A DNA stretch of 64,000 nucleotides from Ochrobactrum sp. Q0168 (GTDB taxonomy: Bacteria > Pseudomonadota > Alphaproteobacteria > Rhizobiales > Rhizobiaceae), in the NCBI RefSeq assembly GCF_016427605.1, contig NZ_JAELXQ010000014.1:1-64000 (forward strand), in the 5' to 3' direction. Positions 35,384 to 45,175 of this stretch are shown in pieces. The notes beneath the pieces were generated by a model that saw nothing but the letters and a program-made list of their open reading frames with translations, was not told the DNA's origin and did not search any database. Position 1 is the stretch's first letter; each line of letters starts with the position of its first letter. Both the position numbers and the translations under genes were made by a program.

Positions 35384-36397
35384 TTATGCACTCTCGCGCT
35401 TCACGACATCATAACCGATATCGACGATTGCATGAGCCGCGCTCACTCCAGAGACACGATTAACGATCATTGTCATGCTCTTCACACCCATTTCGTAGGC
35501 ATTTGGTTGGATCGTCGACAAGCCTGGCGTTATTTCCGATGCGATTTCGTAGTCACCCCATCCGGTGACGGCAAGACGCTCCGGTACTTTCCATCCTAGA
35601 CGCGTGCATTCGAAGATCACACCAGCTGCCACGATATCCGTAGGACAAATCACACCATCGATCTCTGGATCTATACGGCACAGCGCTTCAAGCGCCTTGG
35701 GGCCTGCACCAAAACCATCTGCCTCCTCCACAATGCAGATGCGGTGATGTTCCAGACCGGCTGCTGCCATAGTCTCCTCGAAAGCTGGCAGACGGTCACT
35801 ATATCGACGTGCGGATGCGCCACCATATCCGACAAACCCGATACGACGGCAACCTCTTTCGACGAGAAGACAAGCAATAGAACGTGTTGCATCTGCCATG
35901 GAATAGCCAACCGCCATATCGAGGACATTGTCAGTGACCCAGCCTTCTACGACAGGTGTCGCGGTCTTCCTGATAAGATCAATGGCTTCCTCGGAATGCT
36001 GATTTCCGACCAGCGAAATACCGGCGACGCGCAGACCGATGAATGTCTGAATCGCAGCCGTTTCATCTTGCCTGGTTTCCGCAAGTTTGAGTATCAACTC
36101 ATGGCCGCTCTCGCTGGCGCGATCCTGCATTCCGCGCACATATTTATAAAAGCTTGAGTTCTTCATCGACGGAATGACCGCGCCAATGACCCGACTTTGT
36201 CCGGACGAAAGAATGCCTGCAGAATGGTTCGGAACATAGCCAAGTTCCGCCGCGACCTGAAACACGCGCAACCGCGTTTCCTCCAGTACCCGTTCGGGGT
36301 AACGGAACGCATTGGATACGGTCATAGGCGACACACCAGCGGCCTGCGCGACCGACTGCATCGTTATAATATTTTTACTGCGAACAAGGTTATTCAT
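35384..36397 (-). CDS. LacI-family transcriptional regulator
   Basis: This is a 337-residue repressor-type protein. The N-terminal helix-turn-helix is S-V-A-Q-A-A-G-V-S-P-M-T-V-S-N-A-F-R (residues 15-32), followed by the hinge and a periplasmic-binding-protein-like core (V-I-G-A-V-I-P-S, G-D-Y-E-I-A-S-E-I-T-P-G-L-S-T-I). ATG at 36397 is chosen; a GTG 12 bp upstream is possible. It is divergent from the PotA-HyuAB operon, and two overlapping palindromes at 36508-36531 between them are likely its binding site. The effector is probably the compound degraded by that operon. Confidence 0.92.
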   Translation of the reverse strand: MNNLVRSKNIITMQSVAQAAGVSPMTVSNAFRYPERVLEETRLRVFQVAAELGYVPNHSAGILSSGQSRVIGAVIPSMKNSSFYKYVRGMQDRASESGHELILKLAETRQDETAAIQTFIGLRVAGISLVGNQHSEEAIDLIRKTATPVVEGWVTDNVLDMAVGYSMADATRSIACLLVERGCRRIGFVGYGGASARRYSDRLPAFEETMAAAGLEHHRICIVEEADGFGAGPKALEALCRIDPEIDGVICPTDIVAAGVIFECTRLGWKVPERLAVTGWGDYEIASEITPGLSTIQPNAYEMGVKSMTMIVNRVSGVSAAHAIVDIGYDVVKRESA

Positions 36398-36507
36398 GGC
36401 TTGGTGCACCGAATTATTCTCATGATGCTACTTCTCAAGGTTTTTTATGCGGTCCAACAGGGTGTCTGTAGAAAACTCGTTCTTGACGAAATTAGCTTTG
36501 CAGTCGA

Positions 36508-36531
36508 TTGTAGCGCTACAATATATTGTAA
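36508..36531. promoter_or_regulatory. Overlapping palindromic operators for the LacI-type regulator
   Basis: ATTGTAGCGCTACAAT (36508-36523) is a perfect 16-bp palindrome with the C-G centre typical of LacI-family operators. It overlaps a second perfect 14-bp palindrome TACAATATATTGTA (36518-36531). A TTGACG at 36484-36489 could be a -35 box for the rightward operon, so the operators would cover the -10/start region. Confidence 0.65.
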
Positions 36532-36589
36532 TGCTGGAAATGCACATGATCTTTCTGACAGGCAGCAGGGCAAATCGCGAGAAGTGCTT

Positions 36590-37684
36590 ATGAGTTTGCA
36601 TTCGCAAAACGGAGCAAGCGCGCTCGTGCTTAAGGCCGTCACGAAGCGTTTTGGCTCGAACATTGCTGTCGACAGTCTCAATCTGACCATCGAGGCCGGA
36701 AAACTCGTTTCATTGCTCGGTCCTTCGGGGTGCGGCAAAACAACCACGCTGCGCATGGTTGCAGGATTTGAAAGCACGGATTCAGGCACGATCCTAATTG
36801 GCGGAACCAATGTAACCAATCTTCCGCCTCACCGGCGCCGTCTCGGCATGGTTTTTCAGAATTACAGCCTGTTTCCACACAGAACAGTCGCAGAAAATAT
36901 CGGATTCGGCCTAAAGATGCAGGGTGCCGAAAAAGCAGAACGCGATGAACGCATCAAATCGATGCTCGATCTCATCCAGCTGTCTGGTCGTGGCGACGCT
37001 TTTCCCTCGCAGCTTTCGGGTGGTCAACAGCAGCGCGTGGCGCTTGCACGTTCACTGGTGGTCAATCCAAAAGTTTTGCTTCTCGATGAGCCCTTGAGCG
37101 CACTCGATAAATCTTTGCGCGAAAGCATGCAGTTTGAAATCCGCGCCATGCAGGCGCGACTTGGCATTACCACTCTTCTTGTCACGCACGATCAGGAAGA
37201 AGCGCTTTCCATGGCCGACCAAGTCGCAGTCATGAACAAGGGGCGCATTCTTCAGCTTGGAACGCCCGGGGAAATTTACGACAAACCGCAGAACCGTTTC
37301 GTTGCCGAATTTCTGGGAGCCTCCAACATTTTCGAGGGTAAGACATCCCCGGACGGCTCTTCACTCTTGATCGGCGGACGCAAGGGAAGTGTAACTATTC
37401 CCCTCGCCACCCGGTATCTCTCATCACAGCCGCTAACACTTTCTATAAGGCCAGAGAGGATTGTGCCGGTTGCAGATGGCAATGGCCAGTTGAATGGCCG
37501 GGTAGTCGGCGCGGTGTTTCGCGGAAATTATGCTGCCTATCAGATCGACGTTCCGGCGCTCGGCCGGGAAATATTCATCTACCGGCAAGCTGAAAGCCGC
37601 CTTGGCGAGCTCGCTTATCATCTCAATGAAGAAATCACACTCGGCTGGAACCCGCAGGATGCCGTCGTCGTAACATCAGATTGA
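36590..37684 (+). CDS. PotA/FbpC-type ABC ATPase with TOBE domain
   Basis: This is a 364-residue ATPase of the polyamine/iron/opine-type importer class. Walker A is G-P-S-G-C-G-K-T, signature L-S-G-G-Q-Q-Q-R, Walker B V-L-L-L-D-E-P-L-S-A-L-D, and a C-terminal TOBE_2 domain carries L-S-I-R-P-E-R. I start it at ATG 36590, which gives the usual family N terminus; the frame is open far upstream through the operator region, which is not coding. It is the first gene of the operon, separated from its binding protein and permeases by hyuA and hyuB. Confidence 0.92.
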   Translation: MSLHSQNGASALVLKAVTKRFGSNIAVDSLNLTIEAGKLVSLLGPSGCGKTTTLRMVAGFESTDSGTILIGGTNVTNLPPHRRRLGMVFQNYSLFPHRTVAENIGFGLKMQGAEKAERDERIKSMLDLIQLSGRGDAFPSQLSGGQQQRVALARSLVVNPKVLLLDEPLSALDKSLRESMQFEIRAMQARLGITTLLVTHDQEEALSMADQVAVMNKGRILQLGTPGEIYDKPQNRFVAEFLGASNIFEGKTSPDGSSLLIGGRKGSVTIPLATRYLSSQPLTLSIRPERIVPVADGNGQLNGRVVGAVFRGNYAAYQIDVPALGREIFIYRQAESRLGELAYHLNEEITLGWNPQDAVVVTSD

Positions 37685-37700
37685 ACTGAAAGCTCCGAAT

Positions 37701-39758
37701 ATGCAGAAGAATGGCGCACGTATCGGCATCGACGTGGGCGGAACATTTACCGATTTTGTTCTGTTCGATCCCGACCGCAAAAGCCTTATCCATTACAAGG
37801 AACCATCGACGCCTGAAGATCCGTCTCAGGCGCTGATCGTGGGCCTGCAGTCATTGCTCAAGAAAGCGGATCTCGGAGCCGACCAGATCGACACGCTTAT
37901 GCATGGCACGACAATCGGTCTCAATGCCATAATCCAGCGACGCGGTGCAAAGATCGCACTCATTGTCAGCGAAGGTTATCGCGACATTCTGGAAATCGCG
38001 CGCAGTCGTATGCCCTCTTCCTTTGATTTTCATGCAAGCAAGGAAGAGCCACTGGTGCCACGCCATCGCATCATCGAAGTCGGCGCGAGACTTTCGGCAA
38101 ACGGCACGACAACCCAACTTCCCGACGATATAGCTCTTAAAGAAATTGCAGCACAACTAAATACACTGGATGTCGATGCGGCAGCACTTGTCTTGATCAA
38201 TGGCTATACCAATCCTTCGGTTGAAAAAGAGCTGGCGCAGAAGATATCGGACAAGACGAATGGGCTTTCCATTACATCTGCCGCAGCGATCTGGCCAGAA
38301 ATCCGCGAATATGAACGCACACTGATCGCCTGTCTCAACGCCTATATCCAGCCATTGATGCAGCGCTATTTTGAGGGGTTGAAAACGGGCCTTGCTCGCG
38401 ATGGTGTTCATGCGCCGATCCTCGTCACAGCCTCTAATGGCGGTTCGCTAAGCATCGGCTCTGCACAGGAACGCCCGGTTGAAACGATCCTCTCCGGACC
38501 GGCCTCCGGTGTGATGGCAGCGGCACGTTTGGCCGCAACATCGGGCGTGCGCGCAATCATCACATTTGACATGGGAGGCACGTCGTCAGACATCGCCGTT
38601 GCACAGGATGGTTCAGCTGCGCTCGCCACCAAAACCGATATTGGCGGTCTACCTCTGGTGTTGCCTGTGGTGGATGTCTCGGCCATTGGTGCGGGTGGCG
38701 GCTCAATCGTATGGGTTGATGACCATGGCGTGCTGAAAGTCGGCCCTCGCAGTGCTGGCGCAATGCCAGGCCCCATCTCTTACGGTCGCGGCGGCACAGA
38801 GCCAACCGTCACCGATTGTTATCTGACGCTTGGCTATATCGACCCCACCGGCTTCCTGGGTGGACGTATGCAGCTTGAGAGCGCGCCTGCTGCTGCAGCG
38901 CTTGCACAGATTGGCAATCGCATCGGATTTCAGGATGAAAATGCTGCGGCTGAAGCCGCTCAGGGTTCGCTTGCAGTCACCACCGCTGGCATGGCGACCG
39001 AACTCTATAAGACACTCGCAGCACGCGGTCTTGATCCGGCATCCTTTGCGCTCGTTCCGTTTGGTGGCGCAGGCCCAACACACGCCAACCTTCTGGCAGA
39101 AGAAGTGGGTATCGCCCGCATCGTCGTACCTCCAGCGGCAGGAACGTTTTGTGCACTGGGTGCGGCGGCAGCAGATTTACGACGTGATTTCGTTCGCAGT
39201 TTGCGCAGAGAGCTTGATGAAGCAACCGCAGCGACTCTTGCCGAGACATTCGAAGCTCTCGCAGCAGAAGGAAATGACTGGTTGAATCAGGAAGGTGAAC
39301 AAAGCACAGGGCGCCTTTTCGAAAAAGCTGCTGACATGCGTTATGTCGGACAGGCTTATGAATTGCGCGTTGCATTAAATGATGTCGATGCCGACGTTCA
39401 TGCCATTTCCGAAGCTTTTCACCGCGAACATGAGCGCATCTATGGTTTCCGCGACAGCACAGCCGAAGTCGAGTTGGGGACGGCCCGTCTCGCGGTTATT
39501 GGCGTCACGCCGGACCTCGCCGCGCAGGAGTTTCCAACAGGCGACGGCAAACCAAAGATCAAAGGCAAACGCCGCTTGTTTCACAAGGGTGCATGGCTTG
39601 ATGCAGATATCTACGACCGCCACAGTTTCCGGGCGAATGATCAGGTCAGTGGCCCTGCAATTATCGAGCAGGATGACACCACCACTATTCTGCTTCCCGG
39701 CTGGATAGCCAACTGCGACAAAGCCGGAAATCTGCATCTTGAAAGGTTGGCACAATGA
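37701..39758 (+). CDS. hyuA: Hydantoinase/oxoprolinase A-family protein (HyuA)
   Basis: This is a 685-residue ATP-dependent ring-opening enzyme subunit of the HyuA / 5-oxoprolinase-A / acetone-carboxylase-beta superfamily. The ASKHA-type ATP site is G-I-D-V-G-G-T-F-T-D (residues 8-17). T-L-M-H-G-T-T-I-G-L-N follows near 65 and F-D-M-G-G-T-S-S-D-I-A near 290, the second phosphate-binding loop. The family activates a cyclic amide carbonyl with ATP to open hydantoins or 5-oxoproline. It overlaps hyuB by four bases. The true substrate (hydantoin, N-methylhydantoin, 5-oxoproline or other lactam) cannot be read from sequence. Confidence 0.92.
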   Translation: MQKNGARIGIDVGGTFTDFVLFDPDRKSLIHYKEPSTPEDPSQALIVGLQSLLKKADLGADQIDTLMHGTTIGLNAIIQRRGAKIALIVSEGYRDILEIARSRMPSSFDFHASKEEPLVPRHRIIEVGARLSANGTTTQLPDDIALKEIAAQLNTLDVDAAALVLINGYTNPSVEKELAQKISDKTNGLSITSAAAIWPEIREYERTLIACLNAYIQPLMQRYFEGLKTGLARDGVHAPILVTASNGGSLSIGSAQERPVETILSGPASGVMAAARLAATSGVRAIITFDMGGTSSDIAVAQDGSAALATKTDIGGLPLVLPVVDVSAIGAGGGSIVWVDDHGVLKVGPRSAGAMPGPISYGRGGTEPTVTDCYLTLGYIDPTGFLGGRMQLESAPAAAALAQIGNRIGFQDENAAAEAAQGSLAVTTAGMATELYKTLAARGLDPASFALVPFGGAGPTHANLLAEEVGIARIVVPPAAGTFCALGAAAADLRRDFVRSLRRELDEATAATLAETFEALAAEGNDWLNQEGEQSTGRLFEKAADMRYVGQAYELRVALNDVDADVHAISEAFHREHERIYGFRDSTAEVELGTARLAVIGVTPDLAAQEFPTGDGKPKIKGKRRLFHKGAWLDADIYDRHSFRANDQVSGPAIIEQDDTTTILLPGWIANCDKAGNLHLERLAQ

Positions 39759-41761
39759 AACTAAACCCAGTCACGCTTGCCATTCTCGGCAACAAGCTTG
39801 CAGCTATCAGCGAAGAAATGTGCCTGACACTTCAGCGCACCGGTCGCACGCTTTATGTCAAGGAAACTGCGGATTTTGCCTGCGCGCTTGCCGGGCTGGA
39901 CGGACGCTTTTTCGCCTATCCGCGTTCTATCGGTGTTTCAGGATTTGTGGGCCTTGAATGCGGACCGACGATTGAAGCAGTGGGACCACTCGAACCCGGC
40001 GACGTCATCTTGACCAACGATCCCTATCGTTCAGAAGGTCTCGCCACACATCTGCCCGACCTTCATATGATTGAGCCCTACTTCCATGAGGGCCGCGTAA
40101 TTGCTTATGGTTGGTGTTTCGTGCACTGCTCGGATGTCGGCGGACGCGTGCCATCCAGCATCTCCCCAATGAATACTGAAATCTTTCAGGAAGGCTTGCG
40201 CATCCCGCCCGTCAAGCTGTTGAAGCGCGGAGAGATGTCACCCGAAGTGCGCCTGTTTCTGGAAACAAACAGCCGCACGCCTGAAGCCAATATGGGTGAT
40301 ATCCGTGCCATGCTGGCAGCTCTTGCTGCCGGTCGTCGTCGCTTCGAACAGGCGATTGCCCAGCACGGAGCAGATGAGGTTTCGGCAGCCAGCACCGATC
40401 TTGTTACCTACGCAGCTGAAAAGGCACGTTCGGTTCTGCGCAAGGTTCCCGCTGGCTCCTATGCGTTTTCGGATTATCTTGATGATGACGCAGCCGGTAA
40501 CTTGCCTGTTCGCATCGCACTGACCGTGACATTCGAAGACGGAGAAGTGCATCTGGATTTCACCGGAACTGATCCGCAAGTGGCCACCTCCATGAACATC
40601 CCTTCGCGCGGACGCCCCCATGCATGGCTGACACTCAGGGTACTCGCATTGGTCAACACGCTTGATCCAACAGCACCGTTAAATGTCGGCCTGCTTGATA
40701 CGGTTCGGATAACTGCACCTGAGGGAAGTCTGGTCAACCCGCAGGAACCCGCTGCAACAGGTGTACGTCATGCAGCAGCCATTCGCGTCAATGACGTTTT
40801 GAACGGTGCCTTCGGAAAAGCATTGCCTGATGTCATGCCTGCCGCATCATCCGGCACAGTCATTCCCGTTGTCATGGCGGAACCAGATGGCAAAGGCGGG
40901 CGTCGCGTACAGGTCATCGAACCGATGATCGGTGGTACCGGCGCACGTTTTGGTCGCGATGGCGTTGACGGTCGAGACAGCGGCATCTCCAATCTCGCCA
41001 ACAATCCCGTTGAAACGGTCGAAGCCGAGCTCGGCGTTGAAATCCTGCACTACAGCCTGCGTCCGGATTCCGGTGGCCCCGGCCAATGGCGCGGCGGGTG
41101 CGGCATGGAACTGACCTTTCGCGCATTGACCGATAATACCAATGTACTCGGTCGAGGCATGGAGCGCCTGCTGTTCCGTCCATGGGGTTCCTATGGTGGC
41201 CAGGCAGGTCTGCCCGGCGCCTTGATCGTTAATCGCGGACATCCTGATGAACGCAGGCTTGGCAAAATCGATGTGCTCAACGTCAATGCAGGCGATACGG
41301 TAACGTTTCTGACCCCCGGAGCGGGTGGTTGGGGCAATCCGCATAAACGAGATCCAAACGCCGTTTTGCGCGACGTTCTGGATGGTTTTGTCACGCGCGA
41401 CGCCGCTCATACCGTTTATGGCGTGGTGATACACACTGGCGCGATCGATAAGGATGCCACCGAGGCCAAACGTCGATCACTGACAGACAACGGCGTCACC
41501 GACGGATTTGGCCCTGAGCGAAAGCACTGGGATGAAGTATTCGAACCCGCCTTGATGGACAGTCTGAACCGTGCGCTTGTGCAGCTTCCCGGATCCGTGC
41601 GGCAGCGCCAGCGTAAAGCTGTATTCGACGCCGTTTTGCCTGCTCTACCGGAAGGCTTTCCACGAACAAAGGCAGAAGCCTCGAACGCACATACAGCGGC
41701 TATCGCATTCCGGGCGGCAGTAGAGAAGCTCATCGCAATATCCAATTCCGCAAACGCCTGA
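39755..41761 (+). CDS. hyuB: Hydantoinase/oxoprolinase B-family protein (HyuB)
   Basis: This is a 668-residue partner subunit of HyuA, longer than the usual 500-600. Family segments include R-T-G-R-T-L-Y-V-K-E-T-A-D-F-A near residue 30, N-D-P-Y-R-S-E-G near 88, H-L-P-D-L-H-M-I near 98 and G-G-T-G-A-R-F-G-R-D-G near 388. AAAGG lies 8 bp before ATG. The extra C-terminal ~100 residues (from about 560) are Ala/Arg/Glu-rich and might be a distinct helical extension. It is followed 24 bp later by the binding-protein gene. Confidence 0.92.
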   Translation: MKLNPVTLAILGNKLAAISEEMCLTLQRTGRTLYVKETADFACALAGLDGRFFAYPRSIGVSGFVGLECGPTIEAVGPLEPGDVILTNDPYRSEGLATHLPDLHMIEPYFHEGRVIAYGWCFVHCSDVGGRVPSSISPMNTEIFQEGLRIPPVKLLKRGEMSPEVRLFLETNSRTPEANMGDIRAMLAALAAGRRRFEQAIAQHGADEVSAASTDLVTYAAEKARSVLRKVPAGSYAFSDYLDDDAAGNLPVRIALTVTFEDGEVHLDFTGTDPQVATSMNIPSRGRPHAWLTLRVLALVNTLDPTAPLNVGLLDTVRITAPEGSLVNPQEPAATGVRHAAAIRVNDVLNGAFGKALPDVMPAASSGTVIPVVMAEPDGKGGRRVQVIEPMIGGTGARFGRDGVDGRDSGISNLANNPVETVEAELGVEILHYSLRPDSGGPGQWRGGCGMELTFRALTDNTNVLGRGMERLLFRPWGSYGGQAGLPGALIVNRGHPDERRLGKIDVLNVNAGDTVTFLTPGAGGWGNPHKRDPNAVLRDVLDGFVTRDAAHTVYGVVIHTGAIDKDATEAKRRSLTDNGVTDGFGPERKHWDEVFEPALMDSLNRALVQLPGSVRQRQRKAVFDAVLPALPEGFPRTKAEASNAHTAAIAFRAAVEKLIAISNSANA

Positions 41762-41785
41762 CTGTTCCAGATAAGGAGTATCGCA

Positions 41786-42838
41786 ATGACACTGATTACC
41801 AGACGAAACTTCCTCGGCTCAGGCGCCATGCTTGGTCTGGGTCTTGCCGCAGGCGGATTCCCGCGCATCGCCAATGCGCAGGCCGCAAAAGAAATCACCG
41901 TGACTGCCTTTGGCGGCATATGGGAAGAAGCTGTTCGCAAGTGCTTTGTTGCACCATTTGAAGCCAAAACCGGCGCAAAAGCCAATGTCTCTCTCGGTGG
42001 CCCACCGCAATGGCTGGCGCAGGTTGAAGCGTCGCCAGCGAAACCGCCGGTCGATGTGCTCATCATGACGCCGGACCTTGCGTTGACTGCAGCAAGATCA
42101 GGCCTTGTTGACGACTTTACGGTCGAAAAGCTGCCGAACCTTGCAAAAATTCCACAGCAGCTGACGGACTCAGTCGAGGGAAAAGGGACACTGTTCGACT
42201 ATGGTGTAGCTGGCATCACCTACAATAAAGACCGCGTGAAAAATCCGCCAAAGTCGTTTGCCGAATTTGTCGACAGGGTTGCAGCTGGTGAATTCGTGGC
42301 CTCTATCCCGTCCATCAGCTATGCCGTCACACCGATCATGCTAATCTGGGCCATGGCCAAGGCATTTGGTGGCGGTGCCGACAAAGTCGATCCGTTCTTC
42401 AAGGCCGTCGAGCGGATGAAGGACAACCTGGTCTATTGGGCTGGACCGAATGATTTCTTCAATCATCTTTCTTCCGGCGAAGCGGATATCGGTATTTATT
42501 TCGATGGCCGCACCTGGAACCATTACGATGCAGGCGCAACCTGGATCGACTTCATCAATCCGGAAGAAGGCGGTTCACTCAACGGTCTGGCAGTCCAGAA
42601 GGCGAAAAACGCCAACCCACTCGCCTGGGACTATATCAATGAAGTTCTCGACTCAGCCAACCAGACGCAATTTGCCGACATCATGAATTACGGCGTCACC
42701 AATGTGGATGTGGTGTACAGCGAAAAGCTCAAGCCCCGCATCACGCCATGGCAGAAAACCGCCTTCCCGCCATATGAGCAAATTGCTCAGGTTCGCAATG
42801 AATGGGTGGATCGCTGGAACCGGGAAATCGGTCAGTAA
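41786..42838 (+). CDS. PotD-type ABC substrate-binding protein (Tat-exported)
   Basis: This is a 350-residue binding protein of the spermidine/putrescine/opine class. AAGGAG lies 7 bp before ATG. T-R-R-N-F-L-G-S-G-A (residues 5-14) is a twin-arginine motif, with likely cleavage after N-A-Q-A. T-A-F-G-G-I-W-E-E-A near residue 40 and Y-G-V-A-G-I-T-Y-N near 140 are typical. The likely ligand is a cationic or amide compound that is then processed by HyuAB and the oxidase. Confidence 0.9.
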   Translation: MTLITRRNFLGSGAMLGLGLAAGGFPRIANAQAAKEITVTAFGGIWEEAVRKCFVAPFEAKTGAKANVSLGGPPQWLAQVEASPAKPPVDVLIMTPDLALTAARSGLVDDFTVEKLPNLAKIPQQLTDSVEGKGTLFDYGVAGITYNKDRVKNPPKSFAEFVDRVAAGEFVASIPSISYAVTPIMLIWAMAKAFGGGADKVDPFFKAVERMKDNLVYWAGPNDFFNHLSSGEADIGIYFDGRTWNHYDAGATWIDFINPEEGGSLNGLAVQKAKNANPLAWDYINEVLDSANQTQFADIMNYGVTNVDVVYSEKLKPRITPWQKTAFPPYEQIAQVRNEWVDRWNREIGQ

Positions 42839-42855
42839 GATCCCGGAGTACGGAC

Positions 42856-43716
42856 ATGAGCCAGACAGAAACATCAAAGGCTACGGCAAGAAAGGGGCTG
42901 GCTCTACCTGGCTGGCTACTTGTCTTGCCTGCTCTGGCGTTCCTGCTGGCTTTTTTCGTCCTGCCACTGTTTGACAACAGCGTCCGCAGCTTTGTCGATA
43001 CTGAAGGCGGTTTGACTTTGGCGCGTTACGCCACGCTGCTGACCGATCCCTTCTATCTGCGCGTCATCGGCGAGACGATATTGCTTTCTGGTGGCGTGAC
43101 ACTGATTTGCGTAATCATCGGATATCCGGTTGCCTATTTTCTGGTGCGCAAAGCAGGCCGATGGGCTGGCTTGATTGTCTTTCTGCTTATCGCTCCACTC
43201 CTGACTTCAATCATCATGCGCACCTTCGGCTGGCAGGTTCTATTTGCCCGCCGTGGCCTCATCAACAATCTGCTTGTCAATCAGCTCGGTCTCATCTCGG
43301 TGCCGTTGCGGTTCACCAACTCGCCGGAAATCACCATAGCCGCTCTCGTGCATGTGCTCGTTCCCTTCATGGTTCTTTCGATCAGCACGGTTTTACAAGG
43401 TATCGATCGCAGATTGGAAGAATCTGCAAAAATTCTCGGTGCCGGACGTCTGCGCACCTTCTGGGAGGTGACTTTGCCCCTCTCTCTCGACGGCATCGGA
43501 ACCGGCGCGATACTTGTCTTCATGATTGCCAATGGAAGCTTCGTTACACTGGTAATGCTCGGCGGCGGTCTTCAGACATTGCCATTGCTCATTTACCAGC
43601 AATTCAACACCACACGTGATTTTGGCATGGCGAGTGCCATGAGTTCGATCCTTCTGGTGATCGCAGTTGCCTGTCTCTTCTTGCAATTGCGTCTCGTGCG
43701 CCGTCGGGGAGCTTAA
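42856..43716 (+). CDS. PotB-type ABC permease
   Basis: This is a 286-residue permease with six hydrophobic helices. The coupling loop is E-E-S-A-K-I-L-G-A-G-R-L-R-T-F followed by V-T-L-P-L-S-L-D-G-I. ATG at 42856 with GGAG 7-8 bp upstream is preferred over the longer open frame, which would overlap the binding protein. It is followed 3 bp later by the PotC-type permease. Confidence 0.92.
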   Translation: MSQTETSKATARKGLALPGWLLVLPALAFLLAFFVLPLFDNSVRSFVDTEGGLTLARYATLLTDPFYLRVIGETILLSGGVTLICVIIGYPVAYFLVRKAGRWAGLIVFLLIAPLLTSIIMRTFGWQVLFARRGLINNLLVNQLGLISVPLRFTNSPEITIAALVHVLVPFMVLSISTVLQGIDRRLEESAKILGAGRLRTFWEVTLPLSLDGIGTGAILVFMIANGSFVTLVMLGGGLQTLPLLIYQQFNTTRDFGMASAMSSILLVIAVACLFLQLRLVRRRGA

Positions 43717-43719
43717 ACG

Positions 43720-44526
43720 ATGAAACTCTTTGGCAAAGACTGGACAGACATTGCATTGACCGCCTTCGTGGTCGTGTTCTTCATTTTCATGCTGGCACCC
43801 ATTCTTGTTGTGGTACTCGTGTCCTTCACGTCTGCCGGCTATGTGGCCTTTCCAATTCCCGGCTGGTCGCTCAAATGGTTTGCGAATATTTTCGCTTATC
43901 AGCCTTTCGTGGATGCCCTTATCGTCAGTTTTAAGATTGGAATCGGTGCGACCATTCTTTCCTGTCTGATCGGCATCCCCGCGTGCCTTTATCTGGCGCG
44001 TTCACGAACAGGCGGGGCAAGCGCCGTCATGGCGTTTCTGCTGTCACCTTTGTCGATGCCAATGATTGTGATTGGCTTCGCATCGCTTTTCTTCATGAGC
44101 AGGCTTGGGCTGGGCATTTCATTCAGCGCACTGTTGATCACCCATACTATCGTCTGCCTTCCTTATGTCGTCCGCACGGTTGCAGGCGTTTATGGCAGTC
44201 TGCCCAAAAGCTATGAAGAAGCCGCCGCCATTCTGGGTGCCAATCCCTTGCAGGTCTTCGGGCATGTCACATTGCCGCTCATCCGCCCCGGCATCATGGC
44301 TGGATCGCTGTTTTCATTTCTCACCTCGTTCGACAACTTGCCTGTGAGTTATTTCTTTGCCAGCGCAAGCACAAACACCTTGCCGGTTGTGATGCTCAGC
44401 TATCTCGAACATCAGTTCGACCCGACAATCGCTGCTCTCAGTACGTTGCAACTGCTTATGGCGGTTGCAACGCTCATCATTGTCGACCGCATCTATGGCA
44501 TCAGAAAAATGACGGTGGCCGCATGA
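43720..44526 (+). CDS. PotC-type ABC permease
   Basis: This is a 268-residue permease with the coupling loop E-E-A-A-A-I-L-G-A-N-P-L-Q-V-F followed by V-T-L-P-L-I-R-P-G-I. GGGGAG precedes ATG. Its stop overlaps the VOC gene start by four bases. Confidence 0.92.
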   Translation: MKLFGKDWTDIALTAFVVVFFIFMLAPILVVVLVSFTSAGYVAFPIPGWSLKWFANIFAYQPFVDALIVSFKIGIGATILSCLIGIPACLYLARSRTGGASAVMAFLLSPLSMPMIVIGFASLFFMSRLGLGISFSALLITHTIVCLPYVVRTVAGVYGSLPKSYEEAAAILGANPLQVFGHVTLPLIRPGIMAGSLFSFLTSFDNLPVSYFFASASTNTLPVVMLSYLEHQFDPTIAALSTLQLLMAVATLIIVDRIYGIRKMTVAA

Positions 44527-45137
44527 CTTTTCACTTACCCATCGACCGTGTTGTGGTTCTCACAGGCGATCTGGATACTGCCGGAACCGCCTTTGAAAAA
44601 GCCGGATTCCATGTCACACCAATCGCAAAACACAGCGCTGCCATGGGTACGGCCAATCGCTGTGTCATGCTCAATGACACTTATATCGAAATCCTTGCAA
44701 TCGTTGAGAACACCGAAGCCAATGCCAAATGGCGCAAACTTCTCGAAAATGGTTCTGGATTGCATGGGATAGCGCTGCGCAGCAAAGATGTAGAGGCGGA
44801 CGCTCAGGCTTTCAAAGATAAGAACATCAAGACTGAAGCGGTAAGGCACTTTTCACGACAAACCGACGCTGGCGAGTTGCGGTTTTCGATAAGCCGTTTC
44901 AAAGATAGCGTTACCCCAGCCTATCAATGTTTACTCTGCCAGCACTACACACCTGAACTTCTCTGGACATCTGGCGTAATAGAACACCCCAACGGTGCGC
45001 GGAGTCTGATATCTGTCGCCACACCGAACGTCTCGGAACTTGAGGTGCTATCCAGCGACAGCTTCGCAGATATACCGATATCGGCTGGAAGGGGTCGCCT
45101 GACGATCAGCGGAAACAGTGATGCTGTTTTCGATTAA
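44523..45137 (+). CDS. Glyoxalase/VOC-like protein (Glyoxalase_3 type)
   Basis: This is a 204-residue protein with a vicinal-oxygen-chelate-like fold: I-D-R-V-V-V-L-T-G-D-L at the start, N-D-T-Y-I-E-I-L near residue 52 and G-I-A-L-R-S-K-D near 83. Members are metal-dependent lyases, isomerases or dioxygenases of small acids. Its placement between the importer and the oxidase suggests it handles an intermediate of the pathway; the reaction is unknown. Confidence 0.78.
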   Translation: MTFHLPIDRVVVLTGDLDTAGTAFEKAGFHVTPIAKHSAAMGTANRCVMLNDTYIEILAIVENTEANAKWRKLLENGSGLHGIALRSKDVEADAQAFKDKNIKTEAVRHFSRQTDAGELRFSISRFKDSVTPAYQCLLCQHYTPELLWTSGVIEHPNGARSLISVATPNVSELEVLSSDSFADIPISAGRGRLTISGNSDAVFD

Positions 45138-45175
45138 CGGGAAAGTTGCAGATTGGAAATCGCGATGGTTCGCGC

